A stretch of 9,024 nt of DNA from Bacteroidales bacterium (GTDB lineage: Bacteria; Bacteroidota; Bacteroidia; Bacteroidales; NBLH01): positions 1 through 9,024 of the forward strand of contig JALWNR010000824.1 of assembly GCA_027083715.1 (NCBI GenBank). The letters are read 5' to 3'. Position 1 is the stretch's first letter. Every line of letters begins with the position of its first letter. Both the position numbers and the translations under genes were made by a program. The notes below the pieces were generated by a model. That model made no database searches. It was not told the origin of the DNA and saw nothing but the letters and a program-made list of their open reading frames with translations. Positions 7,034-9,024 of this stretch are shown here, piece by piece.

Positions 7034-7123
7034 AACTGTTAAGCTTGTGTTCTTAATATTTTGCAAAAAAAATGCAAAGATTTAAGGGTTAAGAAAATGA
7101 AAATATTAATGCAAATATATCTT

Positions 7124-7651
7124 CTATTCTAAACCATATTCTGTTCCAAACTCGTCCGGTTCCGACTCTATATCATCATCAAATTCATAACGAGCATCTT
7201 TATTCGTTTCGATAAGTATTTCAGCAATAAAACTATTAAAACGATATACGGTAATAAAATAAGTTGCAAGGTAGGACAGCCAGATCAGTATAAAAACAAA
7301 AATTCGCCAGCCTAAACCAGCATCTACTGATAATGGAATAATCGTGAATATGAATGCAATGGTAAAAATTTCGGTAAAATATATTTTATGATTGATAAAA
7401 GTATGCTCATCCTGCGTTTCAAACTCTACTTCACCTTCGGTAATAGGATTAAATAAATTCCAGCTGTTCCAAGCCCAACGGAAAACACTTCCTTTAAAAT
7501 CAATACGTTTATCGTAAATAGTACGTTTAAATATATAAGATTCTTGTAGGCGAGCACTCAACTTTTTAAAAAATACTTTTGCAAAATCATCCGGATCGAT
7601 ATTAATCCTGATTTCATCCATCCTACTATGACTAAGTATGCCTGCACCCAT
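7124..7651 (-). CDS. Unrecognised two-helix membrane protein with acidic C-terminal tail
   Basis: I do not recognise this 175-aa protein. The N-terminal cytosol-like part (about residues 1-90) has mixed alpha/beta character, is rich in Phe and Trp (FKGSVFRWAWNSWNLFNP), and ends in a strand-like GEVEFETQDEHTF. Two hydrophobic helices follow at about 91-109 and 115-136, separated by a very short turn (DAGLG), forming a membrane hairpin. The last 20 residues are strongly acidic (DDDIESEPDEFGTEYGLE). I give the longer start (7651). Met11 at 7621 (MDEIRINIDPDDF) is an equally good or better start, because the first ten residues look unlike the rest and the promoter at 7676-7708 permits both. It is co-directional with anmK but 242 nt downstream of it and has its own candidate promoter. 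Confidence 0.7.
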   Translation of the reverse strand: MGAGILSHSRMDEIRINIDPDDFAKVFFKKLSARLQESYIFKRTIYDKRIDFKGSVFRWAWNSWNLFNPITEGEVEFETQDEHTFINHKIYFTEIFTIAFIFTIIPLSVDAGLGWRIFVFILIWLSYLATYFITVYRFNSFIAEILIETNKDARYEFDDDIESEPDEFGTEYGLE

Positions 7652-7675
7652 AGATTATCTGTAAAGTTTAATAAA

Positions 7676-7708
7676 CAAATATACTTAAAATATTGATTGC
7701 TCAGTAAA
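7676..7708 (-). promoter_or_regulatory. Bacteroidota-type promoter for the 175-aa membrane protein
   Basis: Read on the - strand, tatatttg (7683 down to 7676) matches TAnnTTTG exactly. ttta at 7708-7705 matches the -33 TTTG at 3 of 4 positions with a 21-nt spacer. Transcription would begin near 7669, about 18 nt before the outer ATG (7651) and 48 nt before the inner one (7621). This suggests the gene is transcribed separately from anmK. Confidence 0.5.
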
Positions 7709-7893
7709 TTTAATAGATAAATAAATATTGAAACGTATCTACCATTAGCAGACCACAAAACTACTTAGGTGTTGATTTTTAATCACTTAAAACAACAACA
7801 GAAAAACCTGTTTTTAAAACTAAACATCCGGATATCTGCATGCCGATAAACAATTTGAAATCAAATCCCATATACACATTTACTCATTAATAA

Positions 7894-8979
7894 TTAGCGA
7901 ACTCTATGTACAGTACCGCCGCTATTATCTGCCTTGGCCCCTGTTACGGATGATAAACAGTTTATTTCACGTCTTAACCTTAAAACAGCCAGAAAAGCAA
8001 AAATCAAAGCTTCTTTGTAATCAATAATTTCTTTAGCCGGAATAATAACAGATGCTTTACTTTTACTTTTGATTAATTCCATTAATAACTCATTATGAGT
8101 ACCTCCTCCTGTAAATAAAACCGAACTTTTTTTACCGTCTTCGTTTTGCTTTATATTACTGTTTATACTGTTTGATATTTGCAGAGTAGCATGTTCGTAT
8201 AATGTGCGCATTTTGTCTTCAAGAGGAATATTAAATTTATCCAACAAAGGTTTTATCTGCTCATCAACCCATTCTTTACCCAATGATTTTGGAGGCTGCT
8301 GATTGTAAAAGTCTAAATTATTTAATTCATCTAACAATTTTTTGTTAATCTTTCCTTTTTTACCTAATTCACCATTAATATCATACTCCAAACCTTTGGT
8401 TTGTGCCAGTTCATTTAATACAATGTTTGTGGGACAAATATCGTATGCTATTTGTTTGTTTTCTGCATCTATAAAAGAGATATTTGCAAAACCTCCAAGA
8501 TTAATACATGCATCATATTTTCTGAACAAAAAATAATCGCCAACGGGAACCAGAGGAGCACCCTGTCCGTTTAATGCAATATCCAATGTTCTAAAATCAG
8601 AAACAGTATTAATTCCGGTAATTGCTGCAATCATAGCTCCATCGCCCAACTGAAAATTCATTTGCTGCTCCGGCAGGTGAAATACCGTATGCCCGTGAGA
8701 GCCAATTAAATCGGTACGTTGAATCACACCGGTTAAAAAGCGATTTACACTATTTCCGATAAATTTCCCAAAATCTTTATGAAGTTTAATCAAATCAAAA
8801 CCGTTCAGTTTATCCGCATTCAATAAACGATTTTTCCATTGTTCATCATAATCATATGTTTTGGCTTTCAGTATTTTAAACTCCCATTCATCATTATTTA
8901 CTTTAAAATGACAAAGTGCTATATCTAAGCCGTCTAATGATGTTCCTGACATTATTCCTACTGCGGTGTATTCTTGCAT
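7894..8979 (-). CDS. anmK: Anhydro-N-acetylmuramic acid kinase (AnmK)
   Basis: AnmK uses ATP and water to open and phosphorylate 1,6-anhydro-MurNAc, giving MurNAc-6-phosphate in the cytosolic peptidoglycan-recycling pathway. The 361-aa length is typical. Visible family motifs, in order, are MSGTSLDG (10-17, phosphate binding), GSHGHTVFH (93-101), DFRTLDIALNGQGAPLVP (128-145), NLGGFANIS (160-168), the segment with the likely catalytic base Asp180 in DICPTN, GGGTHN (291-296), and the C-terminal SVTGAKADNSGG (344-355). Proteobacterial enzymes usually read D-TGPGN at the Asp180 site; the DICPxN form here is, from memory, usual in Bacteroidota. The partner etherase gene murQ is not in the window. 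A promoter lies at 9010-9017. No convincing terminator follows; only an imperfect A/T-rich stem (ttttaa/ttaaaa at 7777-7792 with gttg/caac flanks) is seen. Confidence 0.95.
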   Translation of the reverse strand: MQEYTAVGIMSGTSLDGLDIALCHFKVNNDEWEFKILKAKTYDYDEQWKNRLLNADKLNGFDLIKLHKDFGKFIGNSVNRFLTGVIQRTDLIGSHGHTVFHLPEQQMNFQLGDGAMIAAITGINTVSDFRTLDIALNGQGAPLVPVGDYFLFRKYDACINLGGFANISFIDAENKQIAYDICPTNIVLNELAQTKGLEYDINGELGKKGKINKKLLDELNNLDFYNQQPPKSLGKEWVDEQIKPLLDKFNIPLEDKMRTLYEHATLQISNSINSNIKQNEDGKKSSVLFTGGGTHNELLMELIKSKSKASVIIPAKEIIDYKEALIFAFLAVLRLRREINCLSSVTGAKADNSGGTVHRVR

Positions 8980-8993
8980 AATTGGATATTAAA

Positions 8994-9013
8994 TTTGTAT
9001 TGATAAATACAAA
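8994..9013. promoter_or_regulatory. 20-bp palindrome overlapping the anmK promoter; candidate operator
   Basis: tttgtatt (8994-9001) and aatacaaa (9006-9013) are exact reverse complements around a 4-nt centre (gata). The palindrome covers the predicted start point and four bases of the -7 element, where a bound dimeric repressor would block transcription. The composition is A/T-rich, so chance occurrence is possible. Confidence 0.4.
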
Positions 9014-9017
9014 GGTA
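9010..9017 (-). promoter_or_regulatory. Bacteroidota -7 element of the anmK promoter
   Basis: Read on the - strand, tacctttg is an exact TAnnTTTG match. Transcription would begin near 9003, giving a leader of about 24 nt before the ATG at 8979. The -33 element would fall beyond the right edge of the window, so the promoter is only partly visible. Confidence 0.6.
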
Positions 9018-9024
9018 TCATTCC

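Larger units (their letters stand above)
6720..7123. other. Convergent intergenic region with repeat and hairpins; no gene seen
   Basis: This gap of about 400 bases lies between the converging ThDP enzyme (+) and the 175-aa membrane protein (-). A 62-codon open frame on the + strand at 6854-7042 is built largely from the repeat and has no protein character, so I do not call it. The left part (6720-6865) is A/T-rich with nothing recognisable. The right part holds a hairpin (6884-6904), the second dispersed-repeat copy (6932-7033) and a nested A/T-rich inverted repeat. In the latter, ttcttaa at 7050-7056 pairs with ttaagaa at 7089-7095, with ttttgca/tgcaaag inside. It could be a weak convergent end structure, but no clear terminator is seen for either gene. 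Confidence 0.65.

Noticed and set aside
6854..7042. 62-codon + strand open frame between the convergent genes
   Set aside because: It consists largely of the dispersed repeat and its hairpins, has no protein-like pattern or domain, and lacks a promoter. It is most likely a chance frame.
7811..7880. Several short palindromes downstream of anmK (atccggat at 7826-7833, atttga/tcaaat at 7853-7866)
   Set aside because: Stems are 4-6 bp with little or no loop and no T-run, as expected by chance in A/T-rich spacer DNA. Not a terminator or convincing operator.

Overview
The window looks like a chromosomal segment from a member of the Bacteroidota. The evidence is a low-GC composition, signal peptides ending in 'AQ', start codons without clear Shine-Dalgarno sequences, and promoter-like TAnnTTTG (-7) elements, which are the Bacteroidota sigma-factor signature. 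The TolC-type protein (GRTIDPFTN motif) and the AnmK protein (DICPTN motif) also look like the Bacteroidota versions of their families. The genus cannot be named from the sequence alone.

Layout: four genes lie on the + strand. They are an exported S9-family (DPP4-like) serine peptidase (105-2492), a small three-helix membrane protein with a PLDc_N-like C-terminal half (2894-3202), a TolC-type outer-membrane efflux protein (3288-4706), and a thiamine-diphosphate enzyme of the acetolactate-synthase fold (4923-6719). Two genes lie on the - strand and converge on them: an unrecognised two-helix membrane protein (7124-7651) and anhydro-N-acetylmuramic acid kinase AnmK (7894-8979). Nothing suggests a single pathway. 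Spacings are wide, most genes have their own candidate promoter, and there are terminator-like hairpins between tolC and the ThDP enzyme. The window reads as separate housekeeping, envelope and metabolic transcription units.

Non-coding content: the two large gaps (2493-2893 and 6720-7123) each carry one copy of a degenerate repeat with the core 'acacagatttt ... aaatcag ... catctgtg', each next to a short perfect hairpin. The first gap also holds a perfect 2 x 14-bp tandem duplication just upstream of the small membrane protein. A strong rho-independent terminator ends only 27 nt before the ThDP enzyme's start codon. A 20-bp palindrome overlaps the anmK promoter.

I found no tRNA, rRNA, CRISPR array, insertion sequence, phage gene or recognisable defence system, and I do not claim a new multi-gene system. 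The points most worth a second look are the dispersed repeat, the ThDP enzyme with His-Asp at the metal-ligand motif, the terminator close to its start codon, the anmK palindrome and the unrecognised 175-residue protein.
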